Source: Bacillota bacterium (lineage in GTDB: Bacteria > Bacillota > Clostridia > Lachnospirales > Lachnospiraceae). Taken from it: a DNA stretch of 64,000 nt. A program made the position numbers and the translations under genes. Location of the stretch: assembly GCA_023392615.1 (NCBI GenBank), contig JAEVYT010000041.1:62001-126000 (forward strand), read 5' to 3'. The notes below the pieces were generated by a model. That model saw only the letters and a program-made list of their open reading frames with translations. It did not search any database and was not told where the DNA came from. This document shows positions 26,194-34,365 of this stretch, piece by piece (position 1 is the first letter of the stretch; the number at the start of each line of letters is the position of its first letter).

Positions 26194-27054
26194 CTATGAA
26201 TGGACCCTTTTTCTTACAAGAATCTGAAAAATAACATATAGTGCAATGATACCAAATATGCCAATGGATGTAAACCTCATATCAAGATTATATCTGTAAA
26301 GAATACTTTGCAATCCCATATCTGCTAAAGATGATGATTTGTAAGACCATAGCGATGTGTTAAATATGTTAACTGCAAAATGAATTGCAATTGGTGCAAT
26401 AAGACCATTAGTTTGATACGCTACAAATCCCAGGAACAAGGCCATAATCAAGTAATAAGTAGGCCCCCAAATTCCATTACCGCGAATTTCAGCGTTAAAT
26501 CCATGAATCAAAGTAAATAAAATGGATGTACAGAGAATACTCCAAAAAGCACCCCCTTTTAATGGCCTGAACATGCGATATATGTATCCTCTGAACAAAA
26601 TTTCTTCAGCACTACTTTGTAACAAAATCAAAGGCACCATTACAATTAATGTACCGAACCAAGGTAGTGGATTAAAACTAAGTTTAAACGCCTGAGGATG
26701 GATCAGCAGATCTACAATCAAATATAATATAAGTGCCAAAAGATAAAATGAAAAATAGAGTAGGAACATGCGCAAACTTGGTTTCTTTCCTTCTAATAGA
26801 AATGCTTTGAAAGAAATTTTGTATAAATATTTAGTGACAACAAAAATTCCAAGCCAAAGTAACAGAAACGTTAAATAAATACTGATCAAGCTTGGTAGCC
26901 CTGAGCGTGTTACAGGAATTAAGACGTTTAACATCATAATGGACAACAAACTGCCCCCTTGCCATACGAGAAAAATAATAAGCAACCCCACAACAGATTT
27001 AATACTGAATGAAATTCGTGGTTCCATTCCATAAGTTTTTTCCATTGAATTCAC
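26194..27054 (-). CDS. CPBP family intramembrane glutamic endopeptidase (Abi-type)
   Basis: This 286-residue membrane protein has about eight hydrophobic helices. The CPBP motifs are complete: S-S-A-E-E-I-L-F-R-G-Y (motif 1, EExxxR), F-T-L-I-H-G-F (motif 2) and P-I-A-I-H-F-A-V-N (motif 3). Relatives process prenylated or CAAX proteins, or bacteriocin-related peptides, or provide self-immunity. It is the first gene of a TetR-controlled unit. The ligand-linked control suggests a role in stress or antimicrobial-peptide tolerance; this is inferred. Confidence 0.88.
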   Translation of the reverse strand: MNSMEKTYGMEPRISFSIKSVVGLLIIFLVWQGGSLLSIMMLNVLIPVTRSGLPSLISIYLTFLLLWLGIFVVTKYLYKISFKAFLLEGKKPSLRMFLLYFSFYLLALILYLIVDLLIHPQAFKLSFNPLPWFGTLIVMVPLILLQSSAEEILFRGYIYRMFRPLKGGAFWSILCTSILFTLIHGFNAEIRGNGIWGPTYYLIMALFLGFVAYQTNGLIAPIAIHFAVNIFNTSLWSYKSSSLADMGLQSILYRYNLDMRFTSIGIFGIIALYVIFQILVRKRVHS

Positions 27055-27063
27055 CTAACTTTC

Positions 27064-27107
27064 ATATAATTTATTTACCGACTATGTAGTCGGTAAATAA
27101 ATTATAT
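27064..27107. promoter_or_regulatory. 44-bp palindromic operator of the CPBP-TetR operon
   Basis: Two 21-base arms surround a 2-base centre (TG at 27085-27086). The inner core is ACCGACTA-TG-TAGTCGGT; the outer part is A+T-rich and matches perfectly out to the ends. It lies just upstream of the CPBP start. The core resembles TetR-family operators. Confidence 0.8.
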
Positions 27108-27284
27108 ATACCAATTATTCAATTGTCAACAATAACATTGGGTGAGCGGCTCTCATTATCCCTCCGGCAGGGAAGCTGCTAATTTGCTCATTTTCGGAAA
27201 AATGGGCTATCAGCACTGTAGTACTTCCGTGATTCATTTCCTTGAAATTATCCTTCAAAGCCGATATTCGTGTACATGAAACGG

Positions 27285-27854
27285 TTAATTAAAAAAATTT
27301 TTCGGTACTACTTCAGTCGCTTTATCAATAAAATCAGCAATTTTACTGGGACTTTCCTTCATACCGCTATTGACCCACTTTTCTATAACCGCTATCGTGC
27401 CATATGCAGTAAATGTATACCAATTATCGAATAACTTTTGATCAATATATTTTTCTTCCTTCTTCCATTTCTCAATATTTAATTCATGGCTGATATAAAG
27501 AATACGTTCTAATACTTCTTTATTTCCGTTCTCTGAAAATAATACTCCACATATATTGCTATTTGCTTTTATATACTTGCAAATTTCATATGATAGTTTT
27601 CCATAAGTTTCAGGATTCAAAGTACGTTCCGCAACCTGTTTGATCTCTTCATATAACTCATCTTCAATATTTGAAAGAAGTTCAAACTGATTCGCATAAT
27701 GTGAATAAAAAGTATTACGATTTATATTTGCTTTCTTGCAAATATCTGTCACTGTAACTTTGCTGATAGGATGCTCTTTCATAAGTTCAAGTAAACTGTT
27801 TTTTATAATCATCTTTGTATATCTCACTCGATGGTCTGCCTTTTCGTATGCCAT
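27285..27854 (-). CDS. TetR/AcrR family regulator divergent from a carotenoid-biosynthesis-like gene
   Basis: This 189-residue protein starts MAYEKADHRVRYTKMIIKNS with HTH I-S-K-V-T-V-T-D-I-C-K-K-A-N-I-N-R-N-T-F-Y-S-H-Y. The C-terminal part contains A-V-I-E-K-W-V-N-S-G-M, as in TetR_C_7 regulators. It is divergent from the membrane protein gene at 28099 and probably binds TTGAACGTTCAA at its promoter. The 230 bases between it and the CPBP operon hold that operon's operator at the far side and no gene that I can support. Confidence 0.86.
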   Translation of the reverse strand: MAYEKADHRVRYTKMIIKNSLLELMKEHPISKVTVTDICKKANINRNTFYSHYANQFELLSNIEDELYEEIKQVAERTLNPETYGKLSYEICKYIKANSNICGVLFSENGNKEVLERILYISHELNIEKWKKEEKYIDQKLFDNWYTFTAYGTIAVIEKWVNSGMKESPSKIADFIDKATEVVPKNFFN

Positions 27855-28021
27855 AATAATAACCTTACCTTTCTACATAGCCTGCAAACTTTGGGTCGCA
27901 GGCACAAAGTTGCGTGTGAAAAATCTATGATTTTTGACACTACCCTCCTTAAATAATTCTTTGAACGAACAAAATTTATCAAACTTGTAAGATATCGAAC
28001 ACCATGTTATCGAACTGCCTG

Positions 28022-28066
28022 TTGATTAACTAACACTGTGTTATTATAATATATTTGAACGTTCAA
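28022..28066 (+). promoter_or_regulatory. Promoter and operator of the CruF-like gene
   Basis: TTGATT (28022-28027) and TATAAT (28045-28050) are 17 bases apart. The perfect palindrome TTGAACGTTCAA (28055-28066) covers the expected start site. A second palindrome AACAC-T-GTGTT (28032-28042) lies in the spacer. A related half, TTGAACGAAC, occurs near 27961 towards the tetR gene. Confidence 0.6.
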
Positions 28067-28098
28067 CACAAACATAATTTTAACTGGAGGTACAAACA

Positions 28099-29073
28099 AT
28101 GGGAAATATAACATTAGTTCCTGTATGGCTTATTCAAGATATTTTAGTTTTAGTAATTGCCACTTTAATGATTTTTTATATAATTAATCACGAAGAGCGT
28201 CCAAAGATTGTATTAATGCAATTCATAGGTTTTGTCTTTTTCTACGCCGCAGCCTTTGAAAATGTTGCGGTATCTATGGGCCTTTTGGGAAATGAAGGTT
28301 TTTACGCATATGGGCGCAGTATCCTAATGATATTCAACATACCATTAACTGTTCCAATTATCGAATTTCTTATCGTTTACTCAACGTTACGTGTGTTGAA
28401 AACGATAAATATACCGTCATGGACGAAACCATTCATTACCGGACTTAGTGCTATGATTTTTGACTTTTCACTGGATCCAGTCGCAGTAAAACAGATTTTT
28501 CAGACTTCGGAAGGAATCATTGGTAGATGGAGTTATTACCCGATCCCTGGGGAACCTGTTATATACGGGGAACCTGTTATGAATTTTACTGGATGGATTT
28601 ATATAGCCGGATACTGGACTGCCTTTATATTAATCGGTGAATGGTGGCATAAAAAGAAAGGCTATAGTACTCTAGTTGGTTATTTATATCCGATATTGGC
28701 TTCCATTCTTTCTCTCGTTTGTTTGGTTTCACCTTTATCCAATTTCTTTAATTTTATGGGACCATTTTTCCCAAGAACTTCTAATATGCAATGGGTAATG
28801 TTGATTGCACTTTCTGTAATTACAGTGGGAGTTTTAGTGTTAGCCTTAGTTAAGTTCTGGGATCGTCGGTTTGTTAGCTCTTTGAATTACAAAAAAGATT
28901 TTCCAATCATGTTTACTTTCCTGGGTATTCCTCTGGTTAATACTATATTATGCATTATTGGAGGGTACACGCAGGTATTATGGCTAGTTGTCCTGGCAGA
29001 AGTGTTATTATTGCTCGGATGGTTTGGAATATATAGTTTGAATAAAAAGTTTTTCCTAAGAAAGCGCTCCTAA
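28099..29073 (+). CDS. Carotenoid biosynthesis (CruF / DUF422)-like membrane protein
   Basis: This 324-residue membrane protein has about eight hydrophobic helices. It carries the family pattern F-D-F-S-L-D-P-V-A-V near residue 138, then G-R-W-S-Y-Y near 158, and P-V-M-N-F-T-G-W near 178. This order (D-x-x-x-D-P, G-x-W, N-F-x-G-W) is that of CruF-type carotenoid hydratases. No other carotenoid gene is nearby, so the substrate may be a different isoprenoid lipid. An 18-base internal duplication (28549-28580) gives G-E-P-V twice. It is controlled by the divergent TetR. Confidence 0.7.
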   Translation: MGNITLVPVWLIQDILVLVIATLMIFYIINHEERPKIVLMQFIGFVFFYAAAFENVAVSMGLLGNEGFYAYGRSILMIFNIPLTVPIIEFLIVYSTLRVLKTINIPSWTKPFITGLSAMIFDFSLDPVAVKQIFQTSEGIIGRWSYYPIPGEPVIYGEPVMNFTGWIYIAGYWTAFILIGEWWHKKKGYSTLVGYLYPILASILSLVCLVSPLSNFFNFMGPFFPRTSNMQWVMLIALSVITVGVLVLALVKFWDRRFVSSLNYKKDFPIMFTFLGIPLVNTILCIIGGYTQVLWLVVLAEVLLLLGWFGIYSLNKKFFLRKRS

Positions 29074-29191
29074 CAAGTTAGTTAAATATTTCAATAAGCA
29101 AGCCGTAAGGACTTGCTGCCTGTGTAGAATGTATGGTGTATGGTAAGCCTTTAGATACTTTCTAAGATACAGATACACTCTATAAAAGGGT

Positions 29192-29233
29192 AAAAAATCG
29201 GGTCGAAAAGCTCACTTTTCAGACCCGATTTTT
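29192..29233. terminator. Bidirectional terminator
   Basis: AAAATCGGGTC pairs with GACCCGATTTT around a loop that can itself pair (GAAAAG...CTTTTC). T/A runs on both sides suit the convergent CruF-like gene and the condensation-domain operon. Confidence 0.85.
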
Positions 29234-29419
29234 GCTTTAAAACCATAACATATTTCTACTGCAAAACGTACCATCAACATACGCTAAAGAGTACGTTTTA
29301 TAAACCTATTCGATTATTAGTTAATTTTATATAGCAAACTACTCTTTCAATCATCTAAATGGCTGCTCTTTACGAGGTTTAAATTCAAGGCCTCCTCTTC
29401 TGTCAACTAACCAACCTCT

Positions 29420-30721
29420 TTATCTAACAAATTTGTGAAGTTCTTTCTTAAAATATGAAAGTAACCGCTGCACATCCTCTTTACGAACCTCAGGTTCACA
29501 AAAGCCAATGGTAAAAGTAAGTTTACTTTGATATGTGCTGGCACCCAACATAAAACTTGGTGCTTTAAAAACAGGGGTTACCATATAAGCATCCTCCGCA
29601 GCAATCTCACCAAAATAAAGTAGTTCCGATGAAACAATTCCAAAATTAGATAAGTTGATGGTCGACTTTCCAGAATAAATCGACTCATCCCAAGCATTTC
29701 TAATGGATGCAGTCGCTGTTTTGAAATCCATAGCAGATAGCATCTCGATTAAGGCTGCGCTGTGCAGCCCCGGCTTATCTTTCTTTAATTCCTTCATCCT
29801 ATCTGCAACTCGAGACAGAGTAGCCTCACTATTTTCCTTTTTCCTGAATATTCTGTGATTTAAGACTCCTGACAAATTGCAGATTGCTGCTGCTCTACCC
29901 CCTTCAAGATAACTCCGTAAATCCATCGTAACACATATTTCCATCGGTTGGTCAAAGGCTGGATCTATGATTGTAAATAATGCTCTATAATATGCTGATA
30001 GTATTAAATCATTAAGTGTCACCTTTTTTTCGTTCGCATATAAAACAAGTTGATTTGTTTCATTACCAGTGAGATGAAGAATCAAATAGTTAAAGTTTTC
30101 AACATTGCTTTTTCGATACGGAAATGCCCAGGTTGGTTTTAACTCAGCCAAATGAGGATTTATCAGGGCAGCAGAATTAATTATTCCAAGGTTTTCAAAG
30201 ATTTGACTCGTATTACGATTCGAATTATAATTGATCTCCGGATAAAAATCTGCATCCTTAGTAAGCTGCGTATATATTTCCTTAAGTAAATGTAGATAAT
30301 CCTTTGCACCTCCTCCATCACCGCAAGTATGATTTATTTTTATACAAAGCCGATCATTTTTAACAGAACGCAACAAATATACTTCAAGCTGATAATTCTC
30401 CAATTCAAAAGGCTTGCATAAAATATTATGTAACATTTTATCTAGTTCTTCAGTTTCTATTAACTTACACCAGGCAACCTTGTCCAAATCTTTGTTACGT
30501 TTCCATACCGGTTTGTTTTCACTTATAACAAACTCGCAACCCAAAATAGGTTCTGCGTCGATTGTTAATCGAACTGCTCTTTTCAAGCACTCAAAATCTA
30601 ATTTTTCTGCAAAGCTCAACACTATCTGTATCTGTCCATTTATATTCCACAAATGACCTATATAATTAGCCATATCTTGCCCATTCACTGGCATTTCCAA
30701 TTGTATTTGATGATTTAACAT
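29420..30721 (-). CDS. Condensation-domain / alcohol acetyltransferase-like acyltransferase
   Basis: This 433-residue protein has the chloramphenicol-acetyltransferase-like fold of condensation domains. The active-site motif N-H-T-C-G-D-G fits H-H-x-x-x-D-G, with catalytic His131 and structural Asp135. The second signature, S-T-I-N-L-S-N-F-G-I-V, lies near 350. It is a free-standing enzyme without carrier or adenylation domains, so it may esterify a small alcohol or build a lipid ester. Substrates are unknown. The gene follows a TetR gene by 14 bases in one operon. Confidence 0.78.
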   Translation of the reverse strand: MLNHQIQLEMPVNGQDMANYIGHLWNINGQIQIVLSFAEKLDFECLKRAVRLTIDAEPILGCEFVISENKPVWKRNKDLDKVAWCKLIETEELDKMLHNILCKPFELENYQLEVYLLRSVKNDRLCIKINHTCGDGGGAKDYLHLLKEIYTQLTKDADFYPEINYNSNRNTSQIFENLGIINSAALINPHLAELKPTWAFPYRKSNVENFNYLILHLTGNETNQLVLYANEKKVTLNDLILSAYYRALFTIIDPAFDQPMEICVTMDLRSYLEGGRAAAICNLSGVLNHRIFRKKENSEATLSRVADRMKELKKDKPGLHSAALIEMLSAMDFKTATASIRNAWDESIYSGKSTINLSNFGIVSSELLYFGEIAAEDAYMVTPVFKAPSFMLGASTYQSKLTFTIGFCEPEVRKEDVQRLLSYFKKELHKFVR

Positions 30722-30734
30722 GATTACTCCTATC

Positions 30735-31349
30735 TTATTTCTTATATTTAGCTAAAAACCGTTCCACATGATTCGTGATTTTTTGATTCATCATATCTTT
30801 TATATCCTTAGAAATAGGATTTGTTACAAGATAACGGTGAAACCAATATACAATTGGTGCGTAATACTCCATTACCATCTCGTCCATATCTATTTCTTTC
30901 AGAAAATCAATTTTAATCATCCATTCAAACAATTGCCTTTGACCTTCCAGCGCCTTATCAAATAAAATCTCATGGTAAATCTTCGCTGCCTCTTCATTTA
31001 CGTTTTGCTCTATAACAAGCATACAGATAAATTTATGAATCTTATTCTCCATAAGATAATCATTTACATAACTTTTACAAAAAAGCAAAAACTCTTCCTC
31101 TGTTACCGTGGTTGATAAAGATATTCGCCTATAATATGACAAAGCCATTTCATTTGTTACGTGAATAAAATGCTGACATAATGTTTGAAAAATTTCCTGT
31201 TTATTTTTGAAATGATTATATACAGAACTTTCCTTAATACCTACTTCTTTAGAAATATCCCGAATAGAAACCCCACTATACCCTTTCTTCGAAAATAAAC
31301 TAAGTGCAACTTCTAAAATAATTTCTTTTGTATTGATTTTTCTACCCAT
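30735..31349 (-). CDS. TetR/AcrR family regulator of the condensation-domain operon
   Basis: This 204-residue protein starts MGRKINTKEIILEVALSLFS with HTH Y-S-G-V-S-I-R-D-I-S-K-E-V-G-I-K-E-S-S-V-Y-N-H-F. It is first in the operon with the condensation-domain gene. A perfect 28-bp palindrome and a second related one lie directly upstream, so it is almost surely autoregulated. Confidence 0.9.
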   Translation of the reverse strand: MGRKINTKEIILEVALSLFSKKGYSGVSIRDISKEVGIKESSVYNHFKNKQEIFQTLCQHFIHVTNEMALSYYRRISLSTTVTEEEFLLFCKSYVNDYLMENKIHKFICMLVIEQNVNEEAAKIYHEILFDKALEGQRQLFEWMIKIDFLKEIDMDEMVMEYYAPIVYWFHRYLVTNPISKDIKDMMNQKITNHVERFLAKYKK

Positions 31350-31370
31350 TCCTCTACCTCATTAATACAC

Positions 31371-31398
31371 ATCAAAACTAACAATTGTTAGTTTTGAT
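31371..31398. promoter_or_regulatory. Perfect 28-bp palindromic TetR operator, copy 1
   Basis: The arms ATCAAAACTAACAA and TTGTTAGTTTTGAT are perfect complements with no gap. It lies 22 bases upstream of the TetR start. Confidence 0.82.
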
Positions 31399-31403
31399 TA
31401 TAG

Positions 31404-31417
31404 CTAACAACTGTTAG
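31404..31417. promoter_or_regulatory. TetR operator, copy 2
   Basis: CTAACA-AC-TGTTAG shares the CTAACA/TGTTAG core with copy 1, only six bases from it. Confidence 0.65.
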
Positions 31418-31590
31418 TTTGTCAACACGATACTTGGACAGCTTTACACTTTACCAAAAGAATTATAATATTGTATAATACCATTCCTTCTCTCCATCTA
31501 CTTTCACAAGTTTCTTCAGTACAAAGAAATGGTCAGACTCGATGTTATCAGTAACAAATAACTTTTATATAAAAGAAAAGACATTAACGT

Positions 31591-31598
31591 ATTTCTAC
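31591..31598. other. Candidate left attachment core of the mobile element
   Basis: ATTTCTAC here is repeated at 58691-58698 over the rlmD stop codon at the other end of the element. Its complement contains the GA dinucleotide, which is the crossover site of TnpX-type serine recombinases. An 8-base match could be chance. It lies in the 370-base gap 31350-31725, which otherwise holds the two operators and A+T-rich sequence. Confidence 0.35.
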
Positions 31599-31725
31599 CC
31601 TATGGTATTAATAACGCTAATGCCTATCTTTATTTTCTGTATTTTTTACTTATCTTTTATATCAAATCAATTGGCATGATTTTTCTGCACTTCTGCCTCA
31701 AACTTTCTGCAACAGAGTTATTACT

Positions 31726-31857
31726 TCAACGTGTGTCGTTATTCTTTGTTGAACACAAATGGTTCGCCCCGTTATTCTCGCATGAGTACAAAATTTCCTG
31801 CTCATTAGTTTCTTTGATTTCAGTCCCATCAACAACTTCTGCCAGCTGTTTCTTCAT
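31726..31857 (-). CDS. Small hypothetical protein coupled to the recombinase
   Basis: This 43-codon frame starts at an ATG two bases after the recombinase TAA (TAAGATG), with AAAGGTG upstream. Its product starts MKKQLAEVVDGTEIKETNEQ and is hydrophilic, with two cysteines. The tight coupling suggests it is translated with the recombinase. No family is recognised, and it could be non-functional. Confidence 0.4.
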   Translation of the reverse strand: MKKQLAEVVDGTEIKETNEQEILYSCENNGANHLCSTKNNDTR

Positions 31858-31858
31858 C

Positions 31859-33562
31859 TTATGACACCTTTATCCCTTTCTTTGAATTCTTAGCCTTTAT
31901 GCTTTCTTTTGCTTTAGGAATCGTACTACTTTGATTCCCCTTTAATACAAAAGTCAGTTTATACGGATCCGGATTTCCATCTTCATCGTACCCACCGACA
32001 TAAACCTTGTCGATGATACTTTCAAATACCACCCGGTCAAATTCATCAAGGATATCTTCTTGCTTTAGTGCCTCCCGAAGGTCTGACATTCGCTTGCCAA
32101 CATCTTTCTGCTTACCGATACTTTCCTGTAATAAAAGCTTCTTTTCCGTACAGATATGGAGCTTTCTCATTACTTCTGTTAGTTTATCATCGTAAGCCTC
32201 TTTTGTAATTGTACCATCGATGAGCATATCTGTCATTCTGCTTTTTCTTGATTCTAGGGCAGAAATATCTTTCTCTATCTGCTTTAGCTTTCGGATATCC
32301 TCATCATTATTAGCGGTTTCTTCCACATAATTCATGACTACATCCAGTACATCATCAAAATTACCAGCCAGTAAAGAAAATGCTTCTATAAATGCGCCTT
32401 CTAATATGTTCTCATCAATAGATTTACAGTTTGGACAATTGCTAATTCCATGCTTTGTGGCATTCATGCATTTCCAGACTGGTTTCTCATATTTGGAACT
32501 ACTGTGTAACGTTCTTCTTGTCAGTTTATCTCCACAAAAGGCACATTCACACATACTGCTAAAGGCATATTGTCTGGTGTAACGTTCCCGATTGCCTGTA
32601 GTTTCCACTACTTTATTGACCGATTGCTTTAATCGAATCTGCTCTGCCTGATCCCAAATTTCTCTGGACACAATGGCTTCGTGATGGTCACGGATATAAA
32701 ACCGATCCTCTTCTCCCATATTGGCAAGTCTTCGTTTGGAAATTGGGTCTGTGGTAAATGTCTTTCCAAGAAGAATATCTCCCTTGTACTTTTCATTCTT
32801 AATGATTCCCATGACACCATGGGTATGCCAGCTGACTTCGCCTTTTTTGTTCTTTTTTCCAAGTTCAATTAGACGCTTTGCAATAGTAGTCGTTCCATAT
32901 CCCTGTATATACATATCATAGATAAATCGAACAATATCTGCTTCCTCTTCATTAACAGAAAGAGTTTTATCATCGGGATTATAATCATACCCAAGGCATC
33001 CATTGAAACCAATCATTTCTCCACGCTTCATTTTCATCTTGAGTCCCATTTTTACATTTGCAGATAAAGATTCTACTTCCTGCTGTGCCAAAGAACTCAT
33101 AATTGTTAGGAGCAATTCCCCGTTCATATCCAAGGTATTGATATTTTCCTTTTCAAAGAAAATGGCAATATTTCGTTCCCTAAGCATTCGCACATATTGT
33201 AAAGTGTCCAACGTGTTTCTTGCAAATCTGGATATGGATTTTGTAAGAATTAAATCAATTTCTCCATCCTTACATTTCTGAATCATTGACTGAAATCCAT
33301 CTCGCTTATCTACTTTCGTTCCTGTAATGGCTTCATCCGCAAAGATACCTGCACTAACCCACTCCTTATTTGCGAAAATCTTTTCTTCATAATACAGCTT
33401 TTGGGATTCGAAGCTCCCTAACTGGTCATCATCATCGGTAGATACCCTGCAATAAGCTGCTACACGAATACGGTCAACTGTAACTGCTCCACCTTCTGTT
33501 CTAGTTCTTCCTCTGCTATTTGGGGCTGTTCTTCTTGCTTCTAATACTTGTACTTCTTTCAT
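31859..33562 (-). CDS. Large serine recombinase (TnpX-like integrase)
   Basis: This 567-residue enzyme carries a resolvase catalytic domain (Y-C-R-V-S-T at 37-42, nucleophile Ser41, and the helix with F-E-S-Q-K), a recombinase domain with D-Y-N-P-D-D-K and G-Y-G-T-T-T-I-A-K-R, a zinc ribbon (C-A-F-C-G ... C-P-N-C) and a C-terminal coiled coil. It would excise and insert the element through short att cores. The start at 33562 has GGAGG upstream. It lies at the left end of the element with SHOCT-like and other small genes upstream, in the order seen in TnpX-type elements. Confidence 0.93.
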   Translation of the reverse strand: MKEVQVLEARRTAPNSRGRTRTEGGAVTVDRIRVAAYCRVSTDDDDQLGSFESQKLYYEEKIFANKEWVSAGIFADEAITGTKVDKRDGFQSMIQKCKDGEIDLILTKSISRFARNTLDTLQYVRMLRERNIAIFFEKENINTLDMNGELLLTIMSSLAQQEVESLSANVKMGLKMKMKRGEMIGFNGCLGYDYNPDDKTLSVNEEEADIVRFIYDMYIQGYGTTTIAKRLIELGKKNKKGEVSWHTHGVMGIIKNEKYKGDILLGKTFTTDPISKRRLANMGEEDRFYIRDHHEAIVSREIWDQAEQIRLKQSVNKVVETTGNRERYTRQYAFSSMCECAFCGDKLTRRTLHSSSKYEKPVWKCMNATKHGISNCPNCKSIDENILEGAFIEAFSLLAGNFDDVLDVVMNYVEETANNDEDIRKLKQIEKDISALESRKSRMTDMLIDGTITKEAYDDKLTEVMRKLHICTEKKLLLQESIGKQKDVGKRMSDLREALKQEDILDEFDRVVFESIIDKVYVGGYDEDGNPDPYKLTFVLKGNQSSTIPKAKESIKAKNSKKGIKVS

Positions 33563-33682
33563 CTGACTCCTCCATTTCTTAATCTTGTCTATATGCAAAT
33601 AGCAGCATACAAATGGTAAATCTTTTGTATACTGCTATTTTATCTTCCTATTTAATTGTGAACGAATATCGAAACAGATTTC

Positions 33683-33835
33683 TTATGCGATTTTTGGATT
33701 ATTTTCTCCAACAATCAGAAATCTGTCCATTAATCGGTTTCTCGCTGTAGTATATTCTGCCTCTGAAATCATTCCCATACGAAACAATTTTCTTAATACA
33801 GCGATACACTTTGCATATTCCATCTCATTTGTCAT
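33683..33835 (-). CDS. SHOCT-like small protein of the recombinase module
   Basis: This 50-residue protein starts MTNEMEYAKCIAVLRKLFRM. It matches the SHOCT pattern of a short amphipathic helix, then G-M-I-S-E-A-E-Y, then a second helix. Such domains are oligomerisation or DNA-binding accessories and are common before large serine recombinases in mobile elements. GGAGG lies 8 bases upstream of the start. It ends about 120 bases before the recombinase start. Confidence 0.65.
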   Translation of the reverse strand: MTNEMEYAKCIAVLRKLFRMGMISEAEYTTARNRLMDRFLIVGENNPKIA

Positions 33836-33986
33836 CCCTGGCACCTCCTTCTCCTAATCTTTCATTGATCACCTTCTTTCCTTCCACCTGACGGTGGTTC
33901 CTATAAAAGTGAATTACAGCTGTTGCAAAAGTGATTGGACTGCTTGGCTTCCATTCGTAGAGCGGGGCGGTAGCTTTCGCTTCCAT
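33825..33986 (-). CDS. Small hypothetical protein upstream of the SHOCT-like gene
   Basis: The frame ends TGA at 33825 and overlaps the start of the SHOCT-like gene by 11 bases. It has a plausible internal ATG at 33986 (MEAKATAPLYEWKPSSPITF...); an earlier TTG at 34040 lacks a ribosome site. The product has a basic, His/Arg-rich middle (H-F-Y-R-N-H-R-Q) and no recognisable domain. Its coupling to the next gene is the main support. Confidence 0.35.
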   Translation of the reverse strand: MEAKATAPLYEWKPSSPITFATAVIHFYRNHRQVEGKKVINERLGEGGARDDK

Positions 33987-34068
33987 CCAATTATCTGTGA
34001 AAATAACTATGGGCCTCTCCTGCGCGAGATCCTCTCCCAACTTGACGTGATTCCATTTCCTTCGCTCC

Positions 34069-34097
34069 GATTGAAATCGGTATTTCTAATTTCAATC
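34069..34097. repeat. Inverted repeat upstream of the recombinase module
   Basis: GATTGAAAT and ATTTCAATC are separated by 11 bases. It lies between the recombinase module and the STAND gene; its role is unknown. Confidence 0.5.
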
Positions 34098-34204
34098 ATC
34101 TTGGCAAAGTGGACTTCCCCTTCTCTACAACCTATGAATTCTGCCTCGGCCTTTTGGCTTTATCAGAATTATTTTTCAAGGTACAAACACAAACTTTTTC
34201 TTTT

Positions 34205-34229
34205 CGAACATTTGTTTGTATGTTATAAT
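34205..34229 (+). promoter_or_regulatory. LexA/SOS-box-like element overlapping a -10 hexamer
   Basis: CGAAC-ATTT-GTTTG (34205-34218) fits the Gram-positive LexA box CGAAC-N4-GTTCG with one changed base. TATAAT follows at 34224-34229, facing the STAND NTPase gene 137 bases downstream. A -35 hexamer is weak. The rest of the 34041-34365 gap shows only the inverted repeat at 34069. Confidence 0.45.
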
Positions 34230-34365
34230 TTTGATATCCGTTTGTTGCATTTACGCTTCATCTGGCTACCAATCTATGGGTTAATGATACCAACGAAATC
34301 GCTCTCCAACTATTGACGGGGACTTAGCATAGACTTAGCAAAAATTTTGAACTGGGGGAATTTGA

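Noticed and set aside
31676..31864. Plus-strand frame of 62 codons near the recombinase end
   Set aside because: It overlaps the better supported minus-strand 43-codon ORF and lacks a ribosome site.
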